64,000 bases of DNA from Escallonia rubra (lineage: Eukaryota; Streptophyta; Magnoliopsida; Escalloniales; Escalloniaceae), in assembly GCA_033065855.1 (NCBI GenBank), contig JAVXUO010002965.1, positions 1-64,000 of the forward strand, given 5' to 3'. The position numbers were made by a program, and so were the translations under genes. Within the stretch, counting starts at the first letter, position 1. Each line of letters starts with the position of its first letter. A model generated the notes under the pieces. The model had not been told where the DNA came from. It did no database searches and saw only the letters and a list, made by a program, of their open reading frames with translations. This document shows, in pieces, positions 35,007 to 46,949 of the stretch.

Positions 35007-36038
35007 TTTCCCAAAAGAAAAAATTAACATATCACTTATAGCCTTTCGTTGGGCTGGTTATCAACATACAAGTGTTTTTCCACCCTTAACAATTTGGAAA
35101 TCATTAGAAGCAACATGAGCAGAAATTATATCACCATTGGGCAGAAAATAATTTGATCCATGCAACTTATTATTTCCTTTATTTTCGCTTAAATATTAAA
35201 ATATAATCTTCCGTTGGGCTGATTAATATTTTTAATTAATAAGCGTAATGTGATATGGTTTTATCATTATCTCAACTTATAAAAGACAAAAAACATCCGT
35301 TGGCCCGCTTATTGCCAAAATAAGTAAGAATCACTAATTATTTCAAGTTCATTATCGTAGTCTAGACATGTCAAACGAAGCATAAGGTTTTAGCATGATC
35401 TCGTAATTTTAGACTACTTCTTGAAATTATAATAATATTGACACTTTATATTCATCAGTATCCCAATATTAAAACATAAGCGACTTTACAAATTTTATTT
35501 TACAAGGCTCAATTAAAATACACAGGTCCTTTGAAACCCGTATTAAAATGGCCAAAACAGGCTCAATCATGAAGCTACAAACCCAAAGTTAAATGACCAA
35601 TAAAAACCCAATTCGTCGGCCTAAATGCCTAGAGAGCAGGCCCTTTAACAGGCCTCCTACATCCCAATTGTGCTGTACACCGCCGGCCCTTTAACAGACC
35701 TTTTAGGGCCCAATTTATTGAGCTATTTAACACAGCCACTATAAGGCCACACGGGCCAACTGCCGCAGGCCCAAATTCAGTTGGCCAGTTAGAAACTATA
35801 TGCTCAGGCCAACTTTTCCGGCCAAATATATATATCTAGCCTATATAATCTGGGCCATTGTAACAGGCTCAAGTTCATAATTTCTGGGCAACCCGACACC
35901 CTTTCGCACTTCGCAGGCGCCGCTGGCCTTTGGCGTAGCAGGACCTTTTTTTTTTTTTTTTAATGTTAACATTGAGACATAAAAAATAAAAAAAAAATCT
36001 ATGTTCATGCAATTGATTAACGTGGCTTTGATACCACA
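35007..36038. other. Remaining internal part of the copia relic
   Basis: AT-rich, no clear domain. A TCCGTTGGGCTGATTA-like motif recurs at about 35050, 35209 and 35295. A TGGTATCAAAGCC primer site on the minus strand lies at 36024-36036, next to the LTR. Confidence 0.45.
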
Positions 36039-36546
36039 TGTTAGAATTATTTCATCCATCTTGACCCCATATCAAGACCATTAAAATCTTACAATAGCAT
36101 AAACATAAGAGCTTTATTCCGATGACGAAAGAACGCCAAAATGCGGAAGTGAACGTATTCCCTTTGGTATTGATCTTCACTACTCTTCTCTCTCCTTGAT
36201 GATGGAATAGAGTTGTGTATTTTTTCTATTAGACTAGGAGGCAAAAGAGTAGCCAAACATTATAATGCCCTAACCTCCAAGAAAAAAGAGATATTTATAT
36301 AGAGAGAGTAGTTGGATCAACCCTAAAGCCTGTCAAATCTCAACCGTCCATCAAAGTTTAGAGAATAAAAGGGTCTATAAGCCTTTTATACACAATAAAT
36401 CATTAGTGTATTGAATGATAAAATTAAATAGGCTCATGAAATTATTTAATCAATTTAATTAATTAATGTCCAAGTCAAATATATATATTCGACGTTAGTA
36501 TGACGCGTTAGGTCACCTAATTAGATTGGACTGATCAAATCCAACA
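36039..36546 (-). mobile_element. 5' LTR of the old copia element
   Basis: Fossil. 508 bp running TGTTAGAA...CCAACA on the plus strand (minus sense TGTTGGATTTG to TTCTAACA). A tRNA-Met-type primer site, TGGTATCAAAGCC, sits two bases inside it on the minus strand. The orientation agrees with the copia coding relics further left. The partner LTR is not seen, because the left side is cut by the CACTA fragment. Confidence 0.75.
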
Positions 36547-37300
36547 ACAATATCTCTGAATCCTTATCATTCAGAGCTGGAACATCACCGATCTGTAAAA
36601 CATTCAGTGGGGTTAAAATCCAGCTTCCACTAACCATTCACAAGTCTTATCTATCGTGCACCTGTGGCAACTTGACAAATTTATTATCCATATGGTTGGC
36701 AGTTAAGGCTGGTATTGGACTTTTATTGTACAAATAATCAAGGTGTCCGATGCTGCCATCTCAACCTTAGCTTCAGAAAACATACATGCATTAACAAAAG
36801 GATTACTTATAGCAACTAAATGGGCACTTGGAAAAATTCTATTACATATTTTACTGACGACTTTACTTCCCCAGATGTCGGACACCGAAGACATCTCTGA
36901 ACCACTTGACCCTATTATATATGATTTTTGTTATCTAGTATCAGATTTCCACCAGTACAGTATAGACAGAGTGACATCAGTCCAGCTCTACGAATCCAAA
37001 TCTCTAGCCGCCTTTGCTTGCCATGTCCGAATTGAATTCTTTCAAGACCGGATACATGACATGTTACTGTGACGGCCAATTCTTTCTATGTGACCTTTTT
37101 GTGTTTGTATGCCAATTAATATTTGACCTGTCTTTAACTAAACTTTTGTAATTAGATGTGCTTGCTTTTGGTTTGCTCTCACATGGCATGTCATGATTAA
37201 CTATTGGATCTGTAAGGCACCTTAAGGTGCAAAACTTGGGTTACCTCAAATTATTTATGCTATTCTTCCCCCAAAAAAAAAAAAAAAAATTTCGCTTCCA
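36547..37300. other. Intergenic DNA downstream of PP2C
   Basis: An open frame at 36743-37072 (plus) has no recognisable domain. A run of about 18 A at 37272-37289 could be the tail of a decayed retroposon. Confidence 0.4.
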
Positions 37301-37778
37301 CGTGGTTAAGATACAGAAACTTCGGACCCATGACTGCAACCATGGTTACACCAAAAAAAATATTATCATCAATAAAGGTATTCTAGTAGACAAGGCAAGC
37401 GCATAATGAACAGTTTGTGGTGTCAAAAACACAATAAGCCACATCAAAGACAGGCTACATTTGGAGTCATATATTAGCATACTCACAAACACATTAGCCA
37501 CAAAGTATGGAATAAATAAGCAATGGCAACTGGCTTTGGGTGCCAATGATTAAAGAGGAAACTGAAACGGAGACCCAAAGTCTTCAGGTCACCTTTCTAC
37601 AAAATACAGAAGCTTAACTCAGATTACCCTTCAGCTCCACGGACCGACAACACTTAATGCACACCTCACGGCCCAAATGAAGTCTATGTTACTATACTTG
37701 AACAATACACATCTAAGAGTTTTCCTACCACAACTTCCTGTAAGGGTAAGAACCAAATTGGGCTTGGAAACTTGGAGC

Positions 37779-40700
37779 TTAACCTGAGCCGCTAGGGGAG
37801 GACCCGCCTTGGTTAGCCAAGAAACGAACGACGACGATAGTGATGTTGTCTGCACTGCCTCTCTGATACGCTTCCTGCATTAGTCTCTTTGCTGCCTCCT
37901 CCGGGTCCTGGATCGGTCTAACCATGGCAACAGCTTCCTGATCAAAGCGTTACAATTAATATACCTTTACAAATGTTAATTCTTATTGCGAATAAGCCAT
38001 TGCTACTATCTGCTAATACAGAAAAATGTGTACCAGATAATAAAGGAAAAACATAACCAAACCATAATTATTAATGAATTTTACTACCAAATATTTTGAA
38101 ACTACGTCCACCCATACTATAAAATGAATCCATCCTCCAACATCATATAGCATTGACATACGTGACAAAGAAAATCAAGCAGACCTCATTCGTAACAACG
38201 TCCCAGAGTCCATCACTTGCAAGGATAAGGAACTCGAGGGAGCTGTCAACCTTTTCCTCCTGTAATTGTAGAAAAATCACCATTAAGCCACTAGAAACGC
38301 TTCAAAAGGGTGATACATGTAAAAGGGTTAAAAAGAACAAACGCCAGGCCATCTAACGCCACTTGAATTCTGCCCATGTGCATGTGCTACGAAGCAAAAA
38401 TGATAGAATCTTTATTTCGATTCGTGTCAACAACTAGGAGTGAGGAGTGTACATGTAAAGACCAAGAGAACATTTGTAAGCATAGGTTATCATAAGATAT
38501 GGCGGTAACAGTGGCAGGCCTGTAAAGTTTTCCAAGAACTTCAGTAAACAGATTACCAAGATATCATTCCAAAGTTCCAAGGCTAATCCAAGTCACATAG
38601 AGCAGAAGCAGGTGGAAAACCGGGAAAGAACCCAGAATGGGAGTGCCATGAAATCATTTGTAATTGTGTAAATACTTGTACATCATATATACATACACTT
38701 AAAAAACATTTGATACTTGTAAACGAATATATAAAAAAGATGTTTCCGACTGTGCTACGAAAAAATCCATTTTAAATATAAGACATAGCTTTTGTTTTAC
38801 GTTTGCTTTAGAGAGTTTGGTCTTTTATGTTAATGTCCGTATCCAATTTGTCCAATCAGATTCACAAATAGAGACAAAGCCATTATAAATATTGTTGACA
38901 ACAGAATGGTGTAAACAACTAGGTGCATCAACACATGCTATCCATGGTTGCAGTTAGCTGAACCACTATCAATCTTCTTTACCAAGCCTTCTAGAGCTCC
39001 CATATGCTCCAAATGTCGAACAGCCCAATACCCAAATCTGTATTATAACTCTTCAAATTGTCAGGTGTTGCAAATATAGATGCAGAATAAAAAACAAATG
39101 AGTAATTTTGTATACCACGAATTTGGAAACACAGTTGTGTGAATGAGATGCTAAAACACCACTTATCTATTATACATTAGGACAAATTAAATGTGTACAT
39201 GCTCTACATAAAGATGGTAAAACAATCTATATTGGATATGTAATCTTTATATACCTGAATTTCTGGATCAGCAACAACATATTGCTTCAGAAGTCTATCA
39301 CCAAATGCACGAGAAACAGCAAGTACACCTCCAACTCTCCAGGTTCCTGCGAGAAAATTCTAGTCATCCTAACTGCCAGCAAAATTCCAGATAAAAGAGT
39401 GTCTTAAAGACGCCACAGCTAGCAATGTGCTTACCTGCCCACATTACAAAACCTCCAGCATCTTCAATCCGCTGTCGCTCATCAGTTTGGTCAGGCTTGT
39501 GATCTCGAGAAACAGCAAAGGCTGTAACATATAGTACAATCTTTTCATTAGATAGCAGATCATACATAGAGGAACTAAAAAAACATCATAAGAAAAATAT
39601 TCTTCAACAAACTTTGCAAAGTAACTAACGAATAACCTTTATTGTAAGATCAGCCACATGAACTCCATAATACAGTCTAAATGAAAAACCATCTCAATTC
39701 GGTAGGCATCCAGAAAAGAAGCTAATGTTCATTCACATTTCCTTCTTGTATAATGTACTAGTAAACCCATTCCACAATTGTCAAGAGTTAAAACAACATT
39801 TATGGACCATACTAGCAGCATAAAGAGCTATTGCAGAGCAGTCACAACAAGCACTTTGATTGACTCTAGAATCTGAAGTGATTTCCCAGCGATATTCCTA
39901 AGATTTACAATATTCAAAAGTCTGCCTCGGAACATTATACAAGAATTGAGAACTCATGATGAATTCTAACAATTTCAAACACTTTGACATGGATTGGGAG
40001 TTCATGATGGATAGACAATTTCCAAGATAATTTACAAACATTGTACGCGAAGCTTGATTAAATAGGATGCATTTAACAATTTCAATCCTTGGGCAGGCCA
40101 ATGTGAACAATGTCACGCTTTGCACAATTATTCTACTACAAGTTCTTCAAAAGTGCTATCCAGCGAGGAGCAAAAATTAGAGGTTACCCTTGGTTTTTAA
40201 GATTTAAAAGAAATGGAAGAGAAAAAGGTAACAAAAATTGGTAAAAAAAAGTATAATAAGCACACTATACCTGACAGATACGATGCAAATAATTTAGTAA
40301 ATCGATTACGCTTTACACACCAGGGAAAATCTAATTTCCCCAAAAATGTCACTAGTCATTGTCATGGGTCCCCTCACCAAGGCAACAATGAGTTTCATGT
40401 AACCAACCCAACTGAGACAAAATATGGTACCGATCGAGGAGTTGCAGAATGACATTAATTGCAGGAGGACGAGAAATGGAAGACTTCCACAATGATATGA
40501 CTTGTTTACTCGGCAATGATATACAAATACAACAGGGCCAATCATAAAAATGACATAAGTCAATTTTGATTCAAATAACTGGCCATTTATTTTGGATATT
40601 TCAACCTACTGTTAATCTCAACTAACATACATAAGAGCTCTCGTATCCCTTCCCTGTGTCACCAACAAATTGCTTTTTGAGAAAAGAACCTGTTATTACT

Positions 40701-43700
40701 GATTGTCCTATCTTGTCCGAAGCATTGAGGAGAAAGCTAATATCAAGCAATAGAAAGTTTAAACTTTGTAAATAAAGAACAAGAAAGTGACAATTGAATC
40801 CCTGAGAAATAATTAAACAGAAAGTAAGACATGGCTATCTGAACATAACAAAGTACTAAACGTGAACATCCCTTCGTTACATAACTATAACTAGACCGAA
40901 ATGGAGAGTAGAAGAAAATGAGAAAAGTGAAAAGTAGAGAAGCTTTCCATCTTAAAAGGAAGGAGTCCAAAAGTAAATCTAATAAAAAAACTTCGAAATC
41001 AGCCAGAAATGCTAAGATTCTTCGTCTTACCGCTGCCACCCCTGCAAATAACAGCTCTAGAGTCCCCAACATTTGCAACTAGCAGACGATCACCAACAAG
41101 AATCGCAGTCGAAGCAGTTGATCCAGCATCTCTGTGTTGATTATTCTCTGACTTCAAAAATTCTGAGTCTGTGCGAGTGTATGCATCGGCTGCAGACAGG
41201 AGCAATACATGACAAAACCAGGAATGTTGTTCAGCAATTAGCACAGTATATAAGCGAACCAGATAAGTCTATTAAAACAAAAAAAAGAAGACAAACCTAT
41301 AGCCGATTTGGTATCAGAAATAAACTTTGGGTGGCTGATCAGATTACTGAAAAGATTCTGTTTCACATATTCTGCAGCACGAGCACCCCCATGGCCTGAA
41401 AAAATATGAAGCTATGAATTCAGGAAAATAGACACCAAGAAATTCAGAAAGCATATGAAGGATCACTTTTCTGATTCTTTGAAATGCCACTTATGTTCTA
41501 AAAATCTTCACATGAAGCATAATATGACCTCTAGAGCAACTTTTCTCAGGGACAACTGAACACTACAACAAAATTGAAAAAAGTCCACAAAATGAAGAAA
41601 GGAAATACCGTTTGATAACCTTGCTGTATAGAAATCTTCATATGAAACATAATATGACCTCTAGAGCAACATTTTTCAGGGATAACTCAACGCCTAAGAA
41701 GCACGGATGTGGGTGCGGATACGACACGGGTGCGGATATGCGGATACGGCATTTTTGAAAATTTTAGGATACGGTGCGGTGGGGATAAGGCAAATTTTAT
41801 AAATATTTTTTTAATCATATACACTTAGTATTAAATTTTTAAACAGTTTGAATCTCAAAAATCATAATATATGTGTTTGATATATGTAAAAAGATATTAA
41901 TATTTCAAGCAAAGTGGTGAATTTTTAAGTTTAATGGGCTCTTTCGTAAATTTTAAAGCTTTCAACCAAATAAGTGAGAATTTGTTAAGTTTAATGGGCT
42001 GTTTTATAAATATTAAAATTGTAAATTTGAAAAGAATAAAATTTTTATGTGGTATCACTTTTATTTTTTTGAAGTACTGGGGTGGTTTATGTAATAACTT
42101 AACAATGGGTACTTAACATAAAATAACAAACTAATGCTGAACTTGAAAGACCCCTTTTGGTATTAAAATGGAATCTGAGCCAATTAAACTTAACATCGAT
42201 AACATCAACCACATAGATAACATCGACCGACCGACCGTTCTTCTTCTTCTTCTCTGGCCGAACGCCGCTGCCATCGCCGGTAAGTCCTTCTCCTTCTCCT
42301 TCTTCTACTTTTCTCTCCAGTCTCCTCTCTCGTCAGAGTCCTTGCCGGTGGTCACCGGTGTCGCTGGAATGGCTGGTGGTCGCCGGTGTTGCTGGAGTGG
42401 CCGGTGGTCACCGATCTGCCCGGTGGTCACAGATCGCCGGATACACACCCGAGCCGCACCCGATATTTAAGATTTAAAAAAAAAAAAAAAAAAAAGTTGG
42501 ACACGCACTTGACACCCCGACGTGTATCCAGTGCCGGTGCTTCATAGCTCAACGCTTATAACGAAATTGAAGAAAGTTCACAAAATGAAGAAAGGAAATA
42601 CGGTTTGATAACTCTACTGTATAGCACCAAAATTGCAGTGCTAGAGAAACTAGAACTTGATATGAACACACAAACACACAGAGAGAGAGAAGCGAGAGAG
42701 AGTCTGACCATCAAAGACTCCAAAGAGACCAACTATTTCTCCATCCACGCCATCTATTCTTGTCTCGTAATAATCCTCCATTGAAGATCTCTTACCTGGG
42801 GAGCTTGCATAACCATAGCTGAATTTTCCATCCTGACTGGTACAATCGACAAGTTACAACAAGCGTTAGACACCCCTTCATTGCAATCTTCAAAGATTCC
42901 ATGCCTTCTCTTTCCTTGATAAATGATCTTCAAACTGTAAAGTTTATATGTTCCACAAACAAGACAACTGAACCACTCTGCTTTGGAGCTCAATAAGTGG
43001 AACTCATTCACAACAGTGTGAATTTTAGGTACTCAAAACATGCATCTCTGTGAATTGTTGCCTAACAGAGAGCGTTGTGGTGAAAAGATATTGTGATGAA
43101 AAGGGGCAATGGACCGTCCCTTTTCATCACAATCTTTACAGAAATTGCGATGGAAAGGGGCAGTGGTCTTGAACGTCAAAAGATAGCTCATTGCAAAAAG
43201 TTTCTCTGTTATGCAACAACTCACAGAGATGCACGTTTTGTGTACATAAGACTCATACTGTAATATATGAGTTCCACTTATTGAGCTCCAAAGCAGAATG
43301 GTTCAGTTCTTTTCACCACAACATTCTCTGAAAAGTAGTAATGATCTCTGTGATGAAAAGGAGCGGTCCATTGCATGAGGCTTTTGCCATTAAAGGTCTA
43401 GGGAGTATTGTGGTGAGAGTGTCTATAATGAAGCATGTATAACAAGTAGAAAACAAGTTTATCTCCATACCAAATCGACCATCAGTGCCTTAACATGACA
43501 AATTGCAAAACACATACCAGGATGAAAGGTAATTTTTATATCCAACACAGCAAAATTCTTACTCATCCAGATTTACAAAAATTAATATCGTAAACCAACA
43601 CCAAAATAGTTGCACTGTGACACGTAAATGACTAGTCCACACTTGTGAAAAAGCTTAATCCCAAAGCGTATTGGGCGTGCAAACATGTGCCTAAGATATT

Positions 43701-46457
43701 CCATCATGTTACACCCCCGACCCCAGGCCCCTTATCACTTTTTGGATGTCATAAAGTAAGCGTTGGCACCTGTCAACAACATATTGTTAGAGTACTATAT
43801 ACATTGTTGGGTCTATTCTCTAACAGTTTAAGCTTTTTACAATTCCCTAACAGCTTAAGCTTTTACAATTCCCTAACAGCTTAAGCTTTTAGAGCAACTG
43901 GTAACTTAACATGGTCACATAGCTCTTGTTGTGCAAGGTCTTATTCCAATTCTACCCTCACATAATTGGTCCACTTTATTAAAGTGCAATTTGCACTCTA
44001 TTTATTTGTGCAATCTGTATTGGTGCACCTTGATTTGTCTCTCCACGTGCAATCAGGGGCTTGCATGTGTGGAGGAGTTTTAAAGCATGATATATATTGT
44101 TTTGCTCATTCTCTAACAACTCAAGCTTTTAGAAATCGGTAATTTAACCATATAAAGAGCCTCTACTACACAATTGACAGCGTTGTATTTTCGCTAAATT
44201 TAACCCATAGTTTAAACTTCCATGACAGAACTTTCTTGGAGGGCATGAATAACATAAAAGCATTAGAAACTTAAAGGTTTCTTGGTGAGCAGAAAAAACT
44301 GTGTTGCAGATTTGCAGGGATATCAGCTTAGTGAACTAAGCTTAGTTATATCAGCAGCATAATCCTTTTATTAAACTCTCATGTCTCTAATATTTCTACC
44401 GACTGATTCCACTAAAAGCCTCCTCCAATAGCACCTTAACACACCACACCTAAGGCCTAGAAAATCTCTGACTGTTAACATTTGTCGAGTTTTTTAACCA
44501 CACTACTTTTTTAAGCAAAGTTCCCAGTTATTGTGAATGTCCAAAAGATAACAGATACTTTATCCTTCACTTAGAAAGAGGAGAAAAAAAGCGTGGCCAC
44601 TTTGAGAATGGAATTGTGCAAAAGGCTCCTGCCATTACAAGGTCCGGGGAGGGCTGGTGTATCCCCAAGTTCGTGGGGCTGTTCTGTGTTTCTATCCCGT
44701 GACCTCCAGGTCATAATGGAGCAGCCTTACCATGCACAATATATAACAAGCAGTATATAAAGATTATTTCCAAACCAAATCGACGATCAATGCCTTTACA
44801 CAAGACAAATAGCAATTCTTATGCCGGGAAAAAAAGCAACTTTTTTGAATCCAACATGGTGAATTCTTCCTCAACAAGAGAAAAAACCAACATGTAAGGC
44901 AACATTTAAAGGGCTTTGTCACATTAACCAGGTAGTGCATGAGGCCTAAGAATGCGTGAGCTCCAATGCTTTAAGTGCCTTTTAGTTGCCTTATTTATCA
45001 TTACTCCACAGCTAAGGACATTAATAACTGAGCAAGTCCTGCTGGCAGAGAGGTTGTGAATGCAATCCTTTAGTTCTATCGAAATTCTGGTCTAAAATTT
45101 GAAGGGCAGCTCCAAGGACTCCAGTACTTACCACTACGCTAGCAAAAGCCCCATAATTATATAGGGTGAGAACTTCTTCTTGAACATCTTAAAAATCTTT
45201 CACCACACTATCCCTCTGTCAAAACACACTACCAAGGATGCAAATCGAAGAAACTCACCCAACGAAAAGTACAAATTTTCACCAGATTCCTTTTTATGCT
45301 CTATATACTTGTACAAATAATTCCGACGTTCGACGTGTCTACTTATACAAACATGCTGCAATACAAACTAACGACATTACTAATCAATTTAATTCGTGTC
45401 ATCAACAACATACACAACAAAGTGACGACAAGAATTCTCATGTCAAGTAGATTTAACATCATTCGTGCCCTCGTAGTGGTGGTACCACACTCGCGACACA
45501 ATAGTATGCAATCTACAGAAGGACTTCCGTTATGACGCAGATCACACAAACTTGATTCCCTTGTAGCGGTTTTATGATACCGCACGCCCAAGACAACAAA
45601 ATCTCAATTACGCAAAAACTCCTTGCCCCATTAATGTGATGATAGTGCAATTTGGTCAACATAGAAATATTAACAGGTGCAAAATCAAAGGGTAAATTAG
45701 GAAACAATTTCATTCAAACTACCATTATTCCTTCATTGAATACTGCCAAAACAATGTTCCTACTAAAAACTTTAGTTCTCATGGTTCCTCATTCATTTTA
45801 ACGCATGCCTATCATGGGCAAATGCGATTACTCAAAGCGCATTTACCCACGCTAGAGTAGGAAACAACTGCGTCTTGCATCATGTAGGTTGCGATGAAAC
45901 TCGCAAACTGAGGGTAATAAAACATGACACATAATCAACTTTATCGAGATATGCATATTTTGAACGCAGAGATATTCGGCTTGATGTATATGGCTTATGC
46001 ACAAATATTCACATTCCAGAAGGAAAACAAGGGAATTTTGTGTTTCTTACACAGGGCCATTTAAGAGACTAACGGTAACCAAAAAGCTTCTCGCTCCTTA
46101 AACCTCACATCATCTTTCTCAATTATTGTGTAAGTACAAAGTGATCTTCTTCCCCCAGTCAAAGATGTTGATGAGCTTCAAATAGAGGATCCAAACTAAA
46201 CACGGATCTTATCCCCGAAGAATAAATTCGTATTATCAAATGAGATACAAAGACATTGATGATTAAAAAGGAACGCACAAAGATCGGAAAGCACAATAGC
46301 TGTGCAATTCAAATCAATTCATTAAAGATCTCAGATGGGCGAGATAGAGGGAGAGAGAGAGAGAGAGAGATTACTACCTGAGGCCGCTACCGCTAGCGGG
46401 CGCATCATCGGCATGAACTTGGCTGGTCGACGACAACACCGAATTCAGGTATCCCAT
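37779..46457 (-). CDS. PP2C59: Protein phosphatase 2C, PP2C59/WIN2-like, 8 exons
   Basis: Mg/Mn-dependent Ser/Thr phosphatase of 292 residues. Coding exons: 46378-46457, 42709-42836, 41297-41395, 41031-41189, 39435-39521, 39255-39346, 38185-38259 and 37779-37937. All seven introns are GT-AG and the 879 coding bases stay in frame. PP2C motifs in order: [14 protein letters not shown] (42-55), FGVFDGHGG (65-73, metal-binding D69), [20 protein letters not shown] (125-144), SRDHKPD (160-166), [12 protein letters not shown] (190-201), LASDGLWD (228-235, D231) and GSADNIT (267-273, D270). All metal-binding acidic residues are present. The N-terminus [10 protein letters not shown] fits an N-myristoylation signal (G2, S6), suggesting membrane association. 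It matches Arabidopsis At4g31750 (PP2C59/WIN2, clade F2), whose product interacts with the bacterial effector HopW1. It is slightly shorter at the C-terminus than the about 311-residue relative. Introns 1 and 2, counted from the ATG, carry transposon insertions. This is the only clearly intact host gene here. Confidence 0.95.
41502..41631. repeat. Intronic tandem duplication, first copy
   Basis: A 130-bp unit starting AAATCTTCACATGAA, in the PP2C intron between 41396 and 42708. The second copy starts at 41632 and is split by a hAT insertion, resuming at 42556-42624. Confidence 0.85.
41694..42547. mobile_element. Non-autonomous hAT element, 854 bp
   Basis: Flanked by a perfect 8-bp target duplication, CTCAACGC (41686-41693 and 42548-42555). 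The ends are 11-bp inverted repeats with one mismatch (CTAAGAAGCAC and GTGCTTCATAG). An 8-bp duplication and short terminal repeats are the hAT signature. The interior has GATACGG-type repeats at the ends, a CCGGTGGTCACCG minisatellite at about 42340-42435 and an A run near 42473-42495. There is no transposase. The undisturbed sister copy of the host repeat (41502-41631) serves as an empty site and agrees with the inferred insertion point. Confidence 0.87.
42966..43309. repeat. Fold-back inverted repeat in PP2C intron 1
   Basis: The left arm beginning AACTGAACCACTCTGCTTTG is matched inversely by the right arm ending at 43309 (CCAAAGCAGAATGGTTCAGT). The arms are about 105 bp. A smaller inner hairpin surrounds GATGAAAAGGGGCAATGGAC. 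The form is that of a MITE or fold-back transposon. The transcript could form a long hairpin in the intron. Confidence 0.8.
43820..43893. repeat. 26-27 bp tandem repeat, three copies
   Basis: Units start CTAACAG at 43820, 43847 and 43873, each with TTAAGCTTTTACAATTCC. A related motif recurs near 44113-44150. The sequence is inside PP2C intron 1 and may derive from a short LTR-type repeat. Confidence 0.8.
44620..44745 (-). mobile_element. SINE-like fragment
   Basis: In minus sense a GGTAAGGCTGCTCC start leads to CTGGAGGTCACGGGATAGAA, resembling a worn tRNA B-box, and then to CCCTCCCCGGACCTTGTAAT, a 3' part seen in plant tRNA-derived SINEs. A partial echo of the 3' part occurs near 43380-43412. 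No clear target duplication. Confidence 0.4.
46351..46370. repeat. GA microsatellite beside the PP2C exon 1 donor
   Basis: About ten GA units just inside intron 1, seven bases from the exon 1 donor. On the transcribed strand this is a TC-rich tract. Confidence 0.9.
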
Positions 46458-46801
46458 ATTTATTGATTGCCTTGGCTAACTAGCAAAATAGTGAGAGTAC
46501 CGGAGGAAATGCCATGAATGGTGGTATTAGGAAGGAGAAAAGAGAAAACGGTGATCGCTGTGGTTGGCTTCTGGTTTGGGTTTGGTCGCCACCGGAAGAA
46601 ACGGGGGGAGTAATGAGAGATTAAAAATTGGAAACCAAAATCAAACTTACAATAATTGATTAGAGTTAGATGACTTAATTTTAATTCATCACGATTGATA
46701 TACGCGTGCGTCACCCGGCCAAGTCTAAGGAGAGAGGCAAAGTTTCGTTAGGAGGACTCGGTCAATGCCAGAACTTATAGATAGATTATAGATACACAAC
46801 T
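46458..46801 (-). promoter_or_regulatory. PP2C 5' leader and promoter region
   Basis: The stretch upstream of the PP2C ATG. The transcription start cannot be placed from sequence alone. In gene sense it is TC- and CCAACC-rich near 46540-46600. A run of 19 C at 46802-46820 marks its far side. Confidence 0.4.
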
Positions 46802-46820
46802 CCCCCCCCCCCCCCCCCCC
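46802..46820. repeat. Poly-C run, 19 bases
   Basis: Uninterrupted C homopolymer upstream of the PP2C gene; its length is likely to vary or to be misread. Confidence 0.95.
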
Positions 46821-46949
46821 TCTCGTGCCAAACACGTGGCATTCATGCACTAACACCTGTACGGCTCATGGAGTTATGCTCCCACAGAATGGAAGAAGAA
46901 AAACAAAATTTTATGGTTTGAGGCGCGTCTAAAGACATTGTCTTTAAGG

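Noticed and set aside
36743-37072. 109-codon plus-strand frame as a possible gene
   Set aside because: No recognisable domain or splice context, and it sits in transposon-rich spacer; not strong enough to call.
37631-37855. 74-codon minus-strand frame at the PP2C 3' end
   Set aside because: Different frame from the true last exon, which reads [20 protein letters not shown] and ends at 37779.
40999-41244. 81-codon single-exon reading across PP2C exon 4
   Set aside because: It runs from intron into exon; the AG and GT borders at 41189 and 41031 define the real exon.
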